Of a stretch of DNA of 64,000 bases, positions 17,193-25,744 are shown one piece after another. The DNA comes from Paenirhodobacter ferrireducens. GTDB lineage: Bacteria; Pseudomonadota; Alphaproteobacteria; Rhodobacterales; Rhodobacteraceae. Location of the stretch: positions 62,001 through 126,000 of the forward strand of contig NZ_SAVB01000003.1 in assembly GCF_004022265.1 (NCBI RefSeq), read 5' to 3'. The translations under genes were made by a program, and so were the position numbers. Under the pieces are notes generated by a model. The model was not told where the DNA came from. It worked only from the letters and a program-made list of their open reading frames with translations, and did no database searches. The first letter of the stretch is position 1. Each line of letters begins with the position of its first letter.

Positions 17193-18007
17193 TGCGACCG
17201 CTTGCCGAGCTCGACCCGGCCGCGCTGCGCGGTTGCGTCGCGGTGCTGACCGATATCGACGACACGCTGACCACCGACGGGCAGTTGCCCGCCGCCGCCT
17301 ATGGGGCGCTCGAGCGGCTGGCGCAGGCCGGGCTTGCGGTGGTGCCGATCACCGGCCGCCCGGCGGGCTGGTGCGACATGATCGCCCGGTTCTGGCCGGT
17401 CGCCGGGGTGGTGGGCGAGAACGGCGCCTTCTACTTCAGCTATGACCGCACGGCGCGGGTGATGCGGCAGCGCTTCTTCGCGCCAGAGGCCGAGCGTCAG
17501 GCGAACCGCGCCCGGCTGAGCGCGCTGCGCGAGCGGATCCTGCGCGAGGTGCCGGGGGCGGGGATCGCCTCGGATCAGCTCTACCGCGAGGCAGATCTCG
17601 CCATCGACTTCTGCGAGGACGTGCCGGCATTGCCCGAGGCCGAGGTGCAGCGCATCCTCGACATCTTCGCCGAGGCGGGGGCGGTGGCGAAACTGTCGTC
17701 GATCCATGTGAACGGCTGGTTCGGCGACTACGACAAGCTGTCGATGACCCGGATCTTCGCACGCGACATCCTCGGGCTCGACATCGACGCCGAGCGGGCG
17801 CGGGTGATCTTTGCCGGCGACAGCCCGAACGACGGGCCGATGTTCGGCTTCTTCCCGAACAGCTGCGGCGTGGCGAATGTGCGCGACTTCGCGCCGGGCA
17901 GCTTCACGCCGCCGGCCTTCGTCGCCGCCTCGGAAGGGGGCGCGGGGTTCGTCGAGATCGCCGAGCGGATCCTTGGCGCGCGGGTGCCGGAGGCGGCCGA
18001 TGCCTGA
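17192..18007 (+). CDS. HAD-IIB superfamily sugar-phosphatase-like hydrolase
   Basis: 271-residue haloacid-dehalogenase hydrolase. Motif I is LTDIDDTLTTDG (nucleophile Asp and acid Asp), motif II ITGRP, motif III a Lys around KLSMTR, and motif IV IFAGDSPNDGPMFGFF. The C2-type cap between motifs II and III places it with sucrose/mannosyl-phosphoglycerate phosphatase-like enzymes. The substrate is unknown but is presumably a phosphorylated intermediate of the surrounding pathway. The start ATG at 17192 shares its A with the TGA of the previous gene, and the stop overlaps the GlpD-like gene by 8 bases, so expression is tightly coupled. A phosphatase inside a kinase-containing catabolic operon is unusual; see findings. 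Confidence 0.85.
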   Translation: MRPLAELDPAALRGCVAVLTDIDDTLTTDGQLPAAAYGALERLAQAGLAVVPITGRPAGWCDMIARFWPVAGVVGENGAFYFSYDRTARVMRQRFFAPEAERQANRARLSALRERILREVPGAGIASDQLYREADLAIDFCEDVPALPEAEVQRILDIFAEAGAVAKLSSIHVNGWFGDYDKLSMTRIFARDILGLDIDAERARVIFAGDSPNDGPMFGFFPNSCGVANVRDFAPGSFTPPAFVAASEGGAGFVEIAERILGARVPEAADA

Positions 18008-19529
18008 CATGGTCGATCTGTTCATCATCGGCGGCGGCATCAACGGCTGCGGCATCGCGCGCGACGCGGTCGGGCGGGGCTATTCGGTGGTCCTGTGCGA
18101 GCAGGGCGATCTCGGTGGCGCGACCTCGTCCTCCTCGACCAAGCTGCTGCATGGCGGGCTGCGCTATCTCGAGCATCACGAGTTCCGCCTCGTGCGCGAG
18201 GCGCTGATCGAACGCGAGGTGCTGTGGAACATCGCGCCGCATATCGTGCGCCCGCTGCGCTTCGTGCTGCCGCACAGCAAGGGGATGCGGCCGGCCTGGC
18301 TGCTGCGGCTTGGCCTGTTCATCTATGACCACCTCGGCGGGCGCAAGCTGCTGCCCGGCACCGCGCGCGTCGACCTGAAGTCGGGGCCGATCGGGCAGGG
18401 GCTGCGCGACGGGCTGCGGCTTGGCTTCGAGTATTCGGATTGCTGGGTCGAGGACAACCGGCTGGTGATCCTGAACGCCATCGACGCGGTCGAGCGTGGC
18501 GCGACGGTGCGGGTGCGCACCCGCTGCACGAAGGCCGAGCCGCGCCCGGGCGGCGGCTGGCGCGTCACCCTGCGCGGCGAGAGCGGTCGCGAGGAGGTCA
18601 TCGAGGCGCGGATGCTGATCAACGCCGGCGGTCCCTGGGCGAATGATGTCGCGCGCACCATCGCGCGGCGCCCGCCGAAGGGGCGGGTGCGGCAGGTGCA
18701 GGGCTCGCATATCATCGTGCCGAAGCTCTACGATCACGACCGCTGCTTCATCTTCCAGAACGGTGACGGCCGGATCGTCTTCACCATCCCCTACGAGGGG
18801 CGCTTCACCCTGATCGGCACCACCGACCGCGACTATCCGGGCGACCCGGCCAAGGTCGCGGCCTCGCCCGAGGAGATCGCCTATCTGTGCACGCTGGCGA
18901 GCAGCTATTTCAAGCGCCCGGTCACGCCCGCCGATGTGGTCTGGACCTATTCCGGGGTGCGTCCGCTTTATGACGACGGCAGCTCCGAGGCGCAGAAGGC
19001 CACCCGCGATTACGTGCTCGAACTCGACACCCGGGCCGAGGCGCCGGTGCTCTCGGTCTTCGGCGGCAAGATCACGACCTATCGCCGGCTTGCCGAATCG
19101 GCGCTGGAGCGCATTGCTTCGTGCCTCGGAGATCCTGAGGGAGGCCCGCGGCTGCCGGCGGGATGGACCGGGCAGAAGGCGCTGCCGGGCGGGGACTTCG
19201 CGCCGCTGGCGTTCGACGCCGAGCGCGACGCGCTGCGCGCGGACTATGGTTTCCTGGGCCAGGCCGAGGCGACGCGGCTGCTGCGCTATTACGGATCGCG
19301 GGCGCGACGGGTTCTGGGAGGGGCCCGCAGCCGTGCCGATCTGGGCGAGGCCTTCGGCGGCGGTCTGACCGCGCGCGAGGTCGACTACATGCGTGCGCAC
19401 GAATGGGTGCGCAGCGCCGAGGACATCCTGTTCCGCCGCTCGAAGCTGGGCCTCGTGCTGAGCCCGGACGAGGTCGCGGCGCTGGAACGCTACATGGAAG
19501 GACAGATGCCGAAACGTCAGAGCGCCTGA
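18000..19529 (+). CDS. glpD: GlpD-like FAD-dependent glycerol-3-phosphate dehydrogenase
   Basis: 509-residue flavoprotein. It has an N-terminal FAD Rossmann motif (IIGGGINGCGIARDAVGRG, residues 8-26), the DAO-fold segment ATSSSSTKLLHGGLRYLEHH, a mid-protein GTTDRDYPG, TYSGVRPLYDD near residue 317 and a C-terminal GlpD domain ending in EWVRSAEDILFRRSKLGL. GlpD oxidises glycerol-3-phosphate to DHAP at the membrane, feeding the quinone pool. Close relatives such as EryB oxidise erythritol phosphate instead, so the substrate here may be a longer polyol phosphate. The start at 18000 lies 7 bases after GGAGG and overlaps the HAD gene; ATG 18009 is an alternative. No glpK or glpF lies nearby. Confidence 0.9.
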   Translation: MPDMVDLFIIGGGINGCGIARDAVGRGYSVVLCEQGDLGGATSSSSTKLLHGGLRYLEHHEFRLVREALIEREVLWNIAPHIVRPLRFVLPHSKGMRPAWLLRLGLFIYDHLGGRKLLPGTARVDLKSGPIGQGLRDGLRLGFEYSDCWVEDNRLVILNAIDAVERGATVRVRTRCTKAEPRPGGGWRVTLRGESGREEVIEARMLINAGGPWANDVARTIARRPPKGRVRQVQGSHIIVPKLYDHDRCFIFQNGDGRIVFTIPYEGRFTLIGTTDRDYPGDPAKVAASPEEIAYLCTLASSYFKRPVTPADVVWTYSGVRPLYDDGSSEAQKATRDYVLELDTRAEAPVLSVFGGKITTYRRLAESALERIASCLGDPEGGPRLPAGWTGQKALPGGDFAPLAFDAERDALRADYGFLGQAEATRLLRYYGSRARRVLGGARSRADLGEAFGGGLTAREVDYMRAHEWVRSAEDILFRRSKLGLVLSPDEVAALERYMEGQMPKRQSA

Positions 19530-19615
19530 GCGCAATCGCGCCGGGAGTGGAGGCCCGGGGCGCTCTGATCCAACCGGCCGCACGGGAGGCGGCCGTATAA
19601 CAGGGAGGAGACGCG

Positions 19616-21061
19616 ATGTTTCTGGGGATCGACCTTGGAACGTCGGGGGTGAAGTGCATTCTGATGGATGACGCCCAGAGCGTGATCGGCGAGGCCTCCT
19701 CGCGGCCGCTCGAGGTGAGCCGGCACCGGCCGGGCTGGTCGGAGCAGGACCCCGAACTGTGGTGGGAGGCGGTGAGCGAGACGCTCGACAGCCTTGCGGC
19801 CGGGCATCCGGCGGCGATGGCGGCGGTCGAGGGGATCGGACTTTCGGGCCAGATGTATGGCGCGACCGTGCTCGATGCACGCGATCAGCCGCTGCGCCCG
19901 GCGATCTTGTGGAACGACACCCGCAGCGGCGCCGAATGCGACGAGCTGATGGCGGGGGTGCCCGATCTGGTGGCCCGCGTCGGGCGCCGGCCGACGCCCG
20001 GGGTGACGGCCAGCAAGATCCTGTGGCTGCGTCGGCACGAGCCCGAGACCTATCGCCAGATCCGCAAGGTCTTGCTGCCAAAGGACTATGTGCGGCTGCG
20101 GCTGTCGGGCGAGAAATCGACCGACCTCGCCGACGCGAGCGGCACGATGTGGGTCGATCTGGCGGCGCGGAACTGGTCGGACCGGATGCTCGAGGCCTCG
20201 GGGCTGAACCGCACGCACATGCCGCAGCTGGTCGAGGGCACCGAGGTCTCGGGCCGGCTGCGGCGCGAGCTTGCCGCCCGCTGGGGCATGCACCGCCGCC
20301 CGGTGATCGCCGGCGGTGGCGGCGACAACGCCTGCGGCGCCTGCGGCACCGGGGTGATCGAGGATGGTGACGGCACGGTCTCGCTCGGCACCTCGGGGGT
20401 GCTCTTCGTGGCGAACGACAGCCCGCGCCCGGCCGGCGATTTCGCCATCGAGACGCTGTGCCATGCCGTCCCCGGCCGCTGGCACCAGATGTCGGTGCTG
20501 CTGTCGGCGACCTCCTGCCTGACCTGGCTCGGCGCGCGGCTCAAGCGCGAGCCCGGCGAGCTGGCCCGGGCATTGGGCGAGGCGCCGCTGCCGGCGACGG
20601 GGCTGATCTTCGTGCCCTTCCTCGACGGCTGCTGGTCGCCGCGCTCGGACGCCTCGGTGCGCGGCGGCTTCTACGGCCTGGCGCATCAGCACGACGATCT
20701 GGCGATGGCGCAGGCGGTGATGCAGGGCGTGGCCTTCGCGCTGCGCGAATGCGCCGACGCCTTCCGCTCGGGCGGCTCCGAGCTGCGCCGGCTGCTGGCG
20801 ATCGGCGGCGGCTCGCGCTCGCGCCCCTGGCTCGCGATGATCGCGACCTCGCTCGGAGTCGAGCTTGACGTGCCGCGCACCGGCGCGCTTGGCGCGGCCT
20901 TCGGTGCGGCGCGGCTCGGCATGATCGCGGCGAGCGGGGCCGCGCCGGGCACTGTGCTCCGCCGCCCGGCGCTGCGCGAGGCGATCGGCCCCGAGCCAGC
21001 CCATGCCGACGGTTACGCACAGGCCTACGACCGCTGGAGGACGGTCGCGGCGCTGTGTTGA
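19616..21061 (+). CDS. xylB: FGGY carbohydrate kinase, xylulokinase-like
   Basis: 481-residue FGGY-family kinase with an actin-like fold. The N-terminal phosphate loop is FLGIDLGTSGVKCILMD, followed by GLSGQMYGATVLD and the AILWNDTRSGAEC substrate loop, all xylulokinase-like. The second domain has GGGGDNACGACGTGV, SLGTSGVLF and the adenosine site AIGGGSRSRPWLAM. Length matches XylB. Specificity within FGGY is not safely predictable, so D-xylulose is the best guess rather than a firm call. The start at 19616 follows GGGAGGAGACGCG. It lies 86 bases after the GlpD-like gene and before the ABC importer genes, on the same strand throughout. Confidence 0.85.
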   Translation: MFLGIDLGTSGVKCILMDDAQSVIGEASSRPLEVSRHRPGWSEQDPELWWEAVSETLDSLAAGHPAAMAAVEGIGLSGQMYGATVLDARDQPLRPAILWNDTRSGAECDELMAGVPDLVARVGRRPTPGVTASKILWLRRHEPETYRQIRKVLLPKDYVRLRLSGEKSTDLADASGTMWVDLAARNWSDRMLEASGLNRTHMPQLVEGTEVSGRLRRELAARWGMHRRPVIAGGGGDNACGACGTGVIEDGDGTVSLGTSGVLFVANDSPRPAGDFAIETLCHAVPGRWHQMSVLLSATSCLTWLGARLKREPGELARALGEAPLPATGLIFVPFLDGCWSPRSDASVRGGFYGLAHQHDDLAMAQAVMQGVAFALRECADAFRSGGSELRRLLAIGGGSRSRPWLAMIATSLGVELDVPRTGALGAAFGAARLGMIAASGAAPGTVLRRPALREAIGPEPAHADGYAQAYDRWRTVAALC

Positions 21062-21140
21062 CGACGGGCGGGCGCCTTGCGGGCGCCGGCCGAGGACTCC
21101 GCCCGGGAACAGGGCGGTGCAACAGTGGAGGAGAGACGAC

Positions 21141-22151
21141 ATGACCGAAGAATTCACCGGCGCGGGCCTTGGCCGCCGTGCCTTCCTGACGGGGGCCGCG
21201 ACGCTTGCCGCCTCTGCCGCGCTCTGGCCGCGCGAGATGCGCGCCGCTGCCGCCGACCGCAAGTTCGCCGCCTCGCTCGGCTGGACGACCTATGACTCGG
21301 GGCGCCACCTGCAGGACGGGTTCAACGCCGCGGTGAAGGAGCTGGGCGGTTCCCTGACCACCACCGACGCCGGCTTCGACGCGCGGGTGCAGTCCGACCA
21401 GATCGACTCGCTCGTCGCCTCGAAGCCCGAGGCGCTCTTCGTCACCCCGGCCGATGCGGTGGCGATCGCCCCGGCGGTGCAGCGCGCGATCGCTGCGGGG
21501 ATCCCGGTCTTTTGCGCCGACAGCTCGGTGCCGGGCGCGATGGTCACCACCACCGCGATGTCGTCGAACTTCGGCATGGGCCAGTATTCCGCCGAGTTCA
21601 TCTGCAAGGCGCTGAACGGCAAGGGCAAGATCGCCCGCGTCATGCTGCCGCAAAACGAAAGCTGGGATCAGCGCACGCTCGGCATGGAATGGACCTTGCG
21701 CCGCTATCCCGAGATCGAGATCGTCACCGAATGGGCCTTTGCGCTGGCCGGCAACGTCACGCCGCGTCAGGCGGTCGACAACATCCTGACCTCGAACCCG
21801 GACGTCAACGCGATCTGGTGCGCCTGGGACGGCGCCTCGGTCGAGGGCACGCTTGCCGCCCGCGCCGCGGGGCGGGCCGATCTGATCCTGACCGGCATCG
21901 ACGGCGGTTCGCAGGCCTTCAACTACATCGCCGCCGATACGCCGCTGAAGCTGTCGATGGCACAGAGCTTCTACGAGATGGCCTATGCGAGCGTCTTCTA
22001 TGCGCATGAGGCACTGGCCGGGCGCAAGACGCCGCGGCTGGTGATCACCCCGACCTATGCCGTGACCCACGACATGCTGAAGGACGGCATTCCCGACGAT
22101 TACGACGTGCCGGGGCGCGCCGGAGAGCTGGGCTGGACCCGCGCGCTCTGA
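21141..22151 (+). CDS. Ribose-type (CUT2) sugar ABC transporter substrate-binding protein
   Basis: 336-residue periplasmic binding protein. The N terminus has a twin-arginine-like signal (LGRRAFLTGAATLAASAAL, cleavage near residue 36), so export may be by Tat. The mature protein has the type-I periplasmic fold: FAASLGWTTYDSGRHLQDGF, SLVASKPEALFVTPADAVAI, IPVFCADSSVPG, and DVNAIWCAWDGASVEGTL, like RbsB/XylF-class proteins. The ligand is not predictable. GGAGGAGAGACG precedes the ATG. The 79-base gap before it contains a GGCGCC/GGCGCC hairpin, and a stronger hairpin follows at 22160-22188, before the ATPase gene. Confidence 0.9.
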   Translation: MTEEFTGAGLGRRAFLTGAATLAASAALWPREMRAAAADRKFAASLGWTTYDSGRHLQDGFNAAVKELGGSLTTTDAGFDARVQSDQIDSLVASKPEALFVTPADAVAIAPAVQRAIAAGIPVFCADSSVPGAMVTTTAMSSNFGMGQYSAEFICKALNGKGKIARVMLPQNESWDQRTLGMEWTLRRYPEIEIVTEWAFALAGNVTPRQAVDNILTSNPDVNAIWCAWDGASVEGTLAARAAGRADLILTGIDGGSQAFNYIAADTPLKLSMAQSFYEMAYASVFYAHEALAGRKTPRLVITPTYAVTHDMLKDGIPDDYDVPGRAGELGWTRAL

Positions 22152-22159
22152 CCCGGGCC

Positions 22160-22188
22160 GGGCCGCGGGAGACCCCCGCCCGCGGCCC
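22160..22188 (+). promoter_or_regulatory. Intercistronic hairpin after the binding-protein gene
   Basis: A perfect 10-bp stem (GGGCCGCGGG / CCCGCGGCCC, 9-base loop) lies 8 bases past the binding-protein stop and without a T-run. Such hairpins commonly protect the upstream mRNA from 3' decay and so give more binding protein than ATPase/permease (established for maltose-type operons; inference here). Confidence 0.6.
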
Positions 22189-22215
22189 GCAAACGCAACA
22201 TGAGGAACTGAAGCC

Positions 22216-23730
22216 ATGGCAACGCCCGTTCTGACGGCGTCCGATGTGTCGAAGCGGTTCGGCCCGGTGCAGGCCCTGCGCGGCGTGGATTTCCACGTCG
22301 GGCCGGGCGAGGTGCACGCCCTGCTCGGCATCAACGGCGCGGGAAAATCCACCTTCATCAAGATCCTCTCGGGGATCATCCAGAAAGACGGCGGCACGCT
22401 GACCGTCGCCGGCCGCGAGGTGCATTTCCGCACCCCCGAGGACGCGATCCGCGCCGGCATCGCGACGGTGCAGCAGCACCCCGAGCTCGTGGCCGACATG
22501 AGCGGGCTCGACAATATCTTCCTCGGCCGCGAGACCGCCGGGCGCGGCCTTTTCGCCCGCATCGACCGCGCCGGGCTCGAGGCCCGGGCCGAGGCGCTGC
22601 TGGCGCGCTTTGCCGTGCCGCTCGACCTGCGTCAGGAGGTCGGACAGATGTCCGCGGTCGAGCGCGAGGCGGTGGCGATCCTGCAGGCGCTCGCCGTCGA
22701 CGGCATCCGCGTGCTGATCCTCGACGAGCCGACCTCGACGCTCACCGAGGTCGAGCGCGAGGACCTCTTCGCGCTGATGAATCAGCTCAAGACCCGCGGC
22801 ATCTCGATCATCTACATCACCCACCAGCTGGAAGAGGTCTTTGCCATCGCCGACAGCTTCTCGGTGTTCCGTGCCGGCACCTGCGTGGCGCGGATGAGCG
22901 TCGCCGAGGCGCGCGAAAGCCGGGTGTCGCTGGCCGAGCTGATGCTGGGCGAGGCGGTGGGGGACGTGTTCCCGCCGAAGGCCGGGGCGCCCGCGGGCGA
23001 GGCTCTGCTCGAGCTCGAGGGGCTGGGCCGGCCGCATGAATTCACCGACATCACCTTGCAGGCCCGGCGCGGCGAGATCCTCGGCATCTTCGGGCTGGTG
23101 GGCTCGGGCTGCGACGAGCTGTCGAAGACGATCTTCGGCGCGCTGCCGGCCGCGCGCGGCACGATCCGCGTGCATGGCCGCGAGGTGGCGCTGCGCTCGC
23201 CGCGCGCGGCCCTCGATGCCGGGATCTTCCTCGTGCCGGGCGACCGGCGCAGCGAGGGGCTGGCGCTGAGCCGGCCGGCGCTGTTCAACGTGCCGCTCGC
23301 CAACCTGCGCCGCGCCTCGGGCGGGTTCTGGGCACTGCGCCGCGGAAGGCTGCGCCGCGATGCGCAGGAGCTGACACGCCAGGTGGCGCTGCATCCGCCA
23401 AGCCTGACCACGCCCGCAAGCGGCTTCTCGGGCGGCAACCAGCAGAAGATCGTGCTGGCGAAGGGGCTCTACAGCCAGGCCGACATCTACATCTTCGTCG
23501 AGCCCACGGTCGGCGTCGACATCGGCGCGCGGGCGAAGATCTATGCGCAGATGCGTGCGCTCGCCCGGACCGCCGCGGTGGTGGTGATCTCGAGCGACTG
23601 CGACGAGGTGCACGGCGTCGCCGACCGCACCGTGGCGCTGCACAAGGGGCGTCTGGTGGCGCCGGCGGCACGCGGCTTCAGCCGCGACGACCTGCTGATG
23701 GCGGGGATCATGGGGGAGGTTGCGGCATGA
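22216..23730 (+). CDS. Sugar ABC transporter ATP-binding protein, tandem NBD (RbsA-like)
   Basis: 504-residue double-ATPase that powers the CUT2 importer. NBD1 (about 1-245) has Walker A GINGAGKST, Walker B VLILDEPTSTL and a switch His in YITHQLEE, but where LSxGQ is expected it reads QMSAVEREAVAILQA. NBD2 (about 255-504) has the usual degenerate Walker A of this class (GLVGSGCDELSKTIFG), a good signature (FSGGNQQKIVLAKGL) and a Walker B reading IYIFVEPTVGVD, with Val where Asp is normal. NBD1 Walker A/B with NBD2 signature would make one competent composite site (inference). The start at 22216 follows ATGAGGAACTGAAGCC. Its stop overlaps the first permease gene (ATGA). Confidence 0.9.
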   Translation: MATPVLTASDVSKRFGPVQALRGVDFHVGPGEVHALLGINGAGKSTFIKILSGIIQKDGGTLTVAGREVHFRTPEDAIRAGIATVQQHPELVADMSGLDNIFLGRETAGRGLFARIDRAGLEARAEALLARFAVPLDLRQEVGQMSAVEREAVAILQALAVDGIRVLILDEPTSTLTEVEREDLFALMNQLKTRGISIIYITHQLEEVFAIADSFSVFRAGTCVARMSVAEARESRVSLAELMLGEAVGDVFPPKAGAPAGEALLELEGLGRPHEFTDITLQARRGEILGIFGLVGSGCDELSKTIFGALPAARGTIRVHGREVALRSPRAALDAGIFLVPGDRRSEGLALSRPALFNVPLANLRRASGGFWALRRGRLRRDAQELTRQVALHPPSLTTPASGFSGGNQQKIVLAKGLYSQADIYIFVEPTVGVDIGARAKIYAQMRALARTAAVVVISSDCDEVHGVADRTVALHKGRLVAPAARGFSRDDLLMAGIMGEVAA

Positions 23731-24731
23731 GCCGGTTGAACGATCATTTCCGCGGCGCGGCCCGGGTTCTGGGCTTTGTCGCGCTGGTGCTGGGGGTGGG
23801 CGCGGTCTTCGCGCTGATCGAGCCGCGCTTTCTGAGCCACGCCAGCCTGAACGGCATCGCCCGGCACATGGCGGCGAACGGGCTTGCCGCGCTTGGCCTC
23901 ACCTTCGTGGTGATCGTGCGCAAGTTCGATCTGTCGATCGCCGGCATCGCGGCCTTTGCGGCGATGTCGATGGGGGCGCTGATCGCCGCCGGTCTGCCGC
24001 TCTGGGCGGCGATCATGGGCGGGCTGGCGCTCGGTGCGGTGCTGGGCGCCGTCTCTGGCATCGCGATCAGCTATTTCGAGCTGCCCGACATCGTCACCAC
24101 CATCGCCGTCGGCTCGATCTGCGGCGGGCTGGCGTTCCTCTACACGGGCGGGCGCTCGATCTTCCAGAACTTCTTCCAGAGCGGCATCACCGACCTCAAC
24201 GATGCCCGGCTGCTGGGGCTTGGCGTGTCGCTGTGGATCCTGCTCGCCGTCTATGCCGCGGCCTGGTTCGTGATGAGCCGCACCCGCACCGGCATGGCCT
24301 TCTATGCCACCGGCGAGAACCCGATTGCGGCGCATTTCTCGGGTATCGCGACGCGGCGCTTCGTGGCGCTCGCCTATGTGCTGTGCGCGCTGTGCACGGT
24401 TCTGGCGGTGCTGCTGATCCTCGCGGAATCGGGCAATGCCGAGACCAACAAGGGCGCGAACCTGATGATGCCGGCCTATGCCGGGGTGTTCCTCGGTGCC
24501 GCGGTGATGGGCGGGACCTCGGTCGTCGCCACCTTCGGGGGGATACTGCTGATCACCATGCTGCTCGACGGCTTCGCGCTGATGGGGGTGCCCTACTACT
24601 ACAGCGACGGGGTCGTCAGCCTGATCCTTCTGGGCGGCGTGATCGCCTTTTCGGACAGCCTGCGTGAGTGGATCACCGGGCTTGGCCTGCTGCGCCCGCG
24701 CGCGGCGCGGAAATCGGAGAACAGGGCATGA
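23727..24731 (+). CDS. Sugar ABC transporter permease 1 (RbsC-like)
   Basis: 334-residue inner-membrane permease of the BPD_transp_2 family with eight to ten hydrophobic helices. Typical motifs are IVRKFDLSIAGIAAFAAM near residue 62 (usually GGIDLSVG), LPDIVTTIAVGSICGGLAF and a cytoplasmic ATENPIAA-like segment (FYATGENPIAAHFSGI) that contacts the ATPase. The ATG at 23727 overlaps the ATPase stop by four bases and its own stop overlaps the next permease in the same way, so the three transporter genes are translationally coupled. It probably forms a heterodimer with the second permease. Confidence 0.9.
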   Translation: MSRLNDHFRGAARVLGFVALVLGVGAVFALIEPRFLSHASLNGIARHMAANGLAALGLTFVVIVRKFDLSIAGIAAFAAMSMGALIAAGLPLWAAIMGGLALGAVLGAVSGIAISYFELPDIVTTIAVGSICGGLAFLYTGGRSIFQNFFQSGITDLNDARLLGLGVSLWILLAVYAAAWFVMSRTRTGMAFYATGENPIAAHFSGIATRRFVALAYVLCALCTVLAVLLILAESGNAETNKGANLMMPAYAGVFLGAAVMGGTSVVATFGGILLITMLLDGFALMGVPYYYSDGVVSLILLGGVIAFSDSLREWITGLGLLRPRAARKSENRA

Positions 24732-25744
24732 CCATGACCTATATCGACAAGACGACCCGCCCGGGCGGCACCCTGCGCCGGCGCATGGCGCGGCTGACCA
24801 CCGATCTGTGGCTGCCGGCGGCGGTGGTGGTGCTGACCCTCGCGGTGGCAAGCGTGCGGCCGCAGATCCTCGATGCCGGCAATATCGCGGCGGTGCTGAA
24901 ATCCTTCTCGGTGATGGCGGTGATGGTGCTGGGCCTGACCTGGGTGATCGCCGCGGGCAAGATCGACGTCAGCTTCATGCAGGTCGCGGCGCTCGCCAAC
25001 ATGCTCTGCGCCTGGAGCCTGGCGCAGGGCTGGGGCTGGGGCGCGGCGATCGGTGCGGCGCTGGCGGCGGGCCTCGTCGTCGGCGTGGTGAACGGGCTTC
25101 TCGTCTCGGCGATGCGGCTGCCGGCGCTGATCGTCACGATCTCGACCGCGGGGATCTGCGCCTCGATCGCGGCGGCGCTTGGCAAGGGCACGGTGATCCG
25201 GATCGAGGCGCCGGGGCCGCTGGCGCCGCTGCTCGATCCGGTGCTGGGCGGCGCGGTGCCGCCGGTGGTGGTGCCCGTCCTGCTGATCGCGGCGCTGGCC
25301 TGGTTCGTGCAGGAGCGGCTGGCGATGGGGCGCTATATCTACGCCATGGCGCAGAACGAGGCCGCGGTGCGCAGCGTCGGCGTGCCGGTGGTGGGGCTTG
25401 GCGTGCTGCTTTTCGCGCTGTCGGGGGTGAGTGCCGCCGCCGCGGGTGTGCTGCTCGCCGAGCATCTCGCCTCGGGGCAGCCGATGATCGGCGGGCCCTA
25501 TCTGATCAACGGGCTCACCGTGGTGCTGCTTGGCGGCATGATGGTGCGCGTCGGCAAGCCGAACATCCTTGGCACGCTCACCGCGACGCTCTTCATCGGG
25601 GTGCTGTTCAGCGGCACGGCGCTGCTTGGCCTGCCTGACTACCAGCGCCAGATCATCCAGGGGGCGCTGCTGCTGATCGGGCTCGCGGTTGCGACGCTGG
25701 CCGCGCGCCACCACGGGGCAGGAGGGCATGCCGATGGCGCGTGA
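24728..25744 (+). CDS. Sugar ABC transporter permease 2 (RbsC-like)
   Basis: 338-residue partner permease of the same family, with the motif VIAAGKIDVSFMQVAALANM (GGIDLSVG equivalent), LPALIVTISTAGICASIAAA and the coupling segment YIYAMAQNEAAVRSVGVPV. Two different permeases fit a heterodimeric channel. Start ATG 24728 (ATGA overlap) is chosen; ATG 24734 is possible. The C-terminal end overlaps the next kinase gene by 11 bases. Confidence 0.9.
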   Translation: MTMTYIDKTTRPGGTLRRRMARLTTDLWLPAAVVVLTLAVASVRPQILDAGNIAAVLKSFSVMAVMVLGLTWVIAAGKIDVSFMQVAALANMLCAWSLAQGWGWGAAIGAALAAGLVVGVVNGLLVSAMRLPALIVTISTAGICASIAAALGKGTVIRIEAPGPLAPLLDPVLGGAVPPVVVPVLLIAALAWFVQERLAMGRYIYAMAQNEAAVRSVGVPVVGLGVLLFALSGVSAAAAGVLLAEHLASGQPMIGGPYLINGLTVVLLGGMMVRVGKPNILGTLTATLFIGVLFSGTALLGLPDYQRQIIQGALLLIGLAVATLAARHHGAGGHADGA

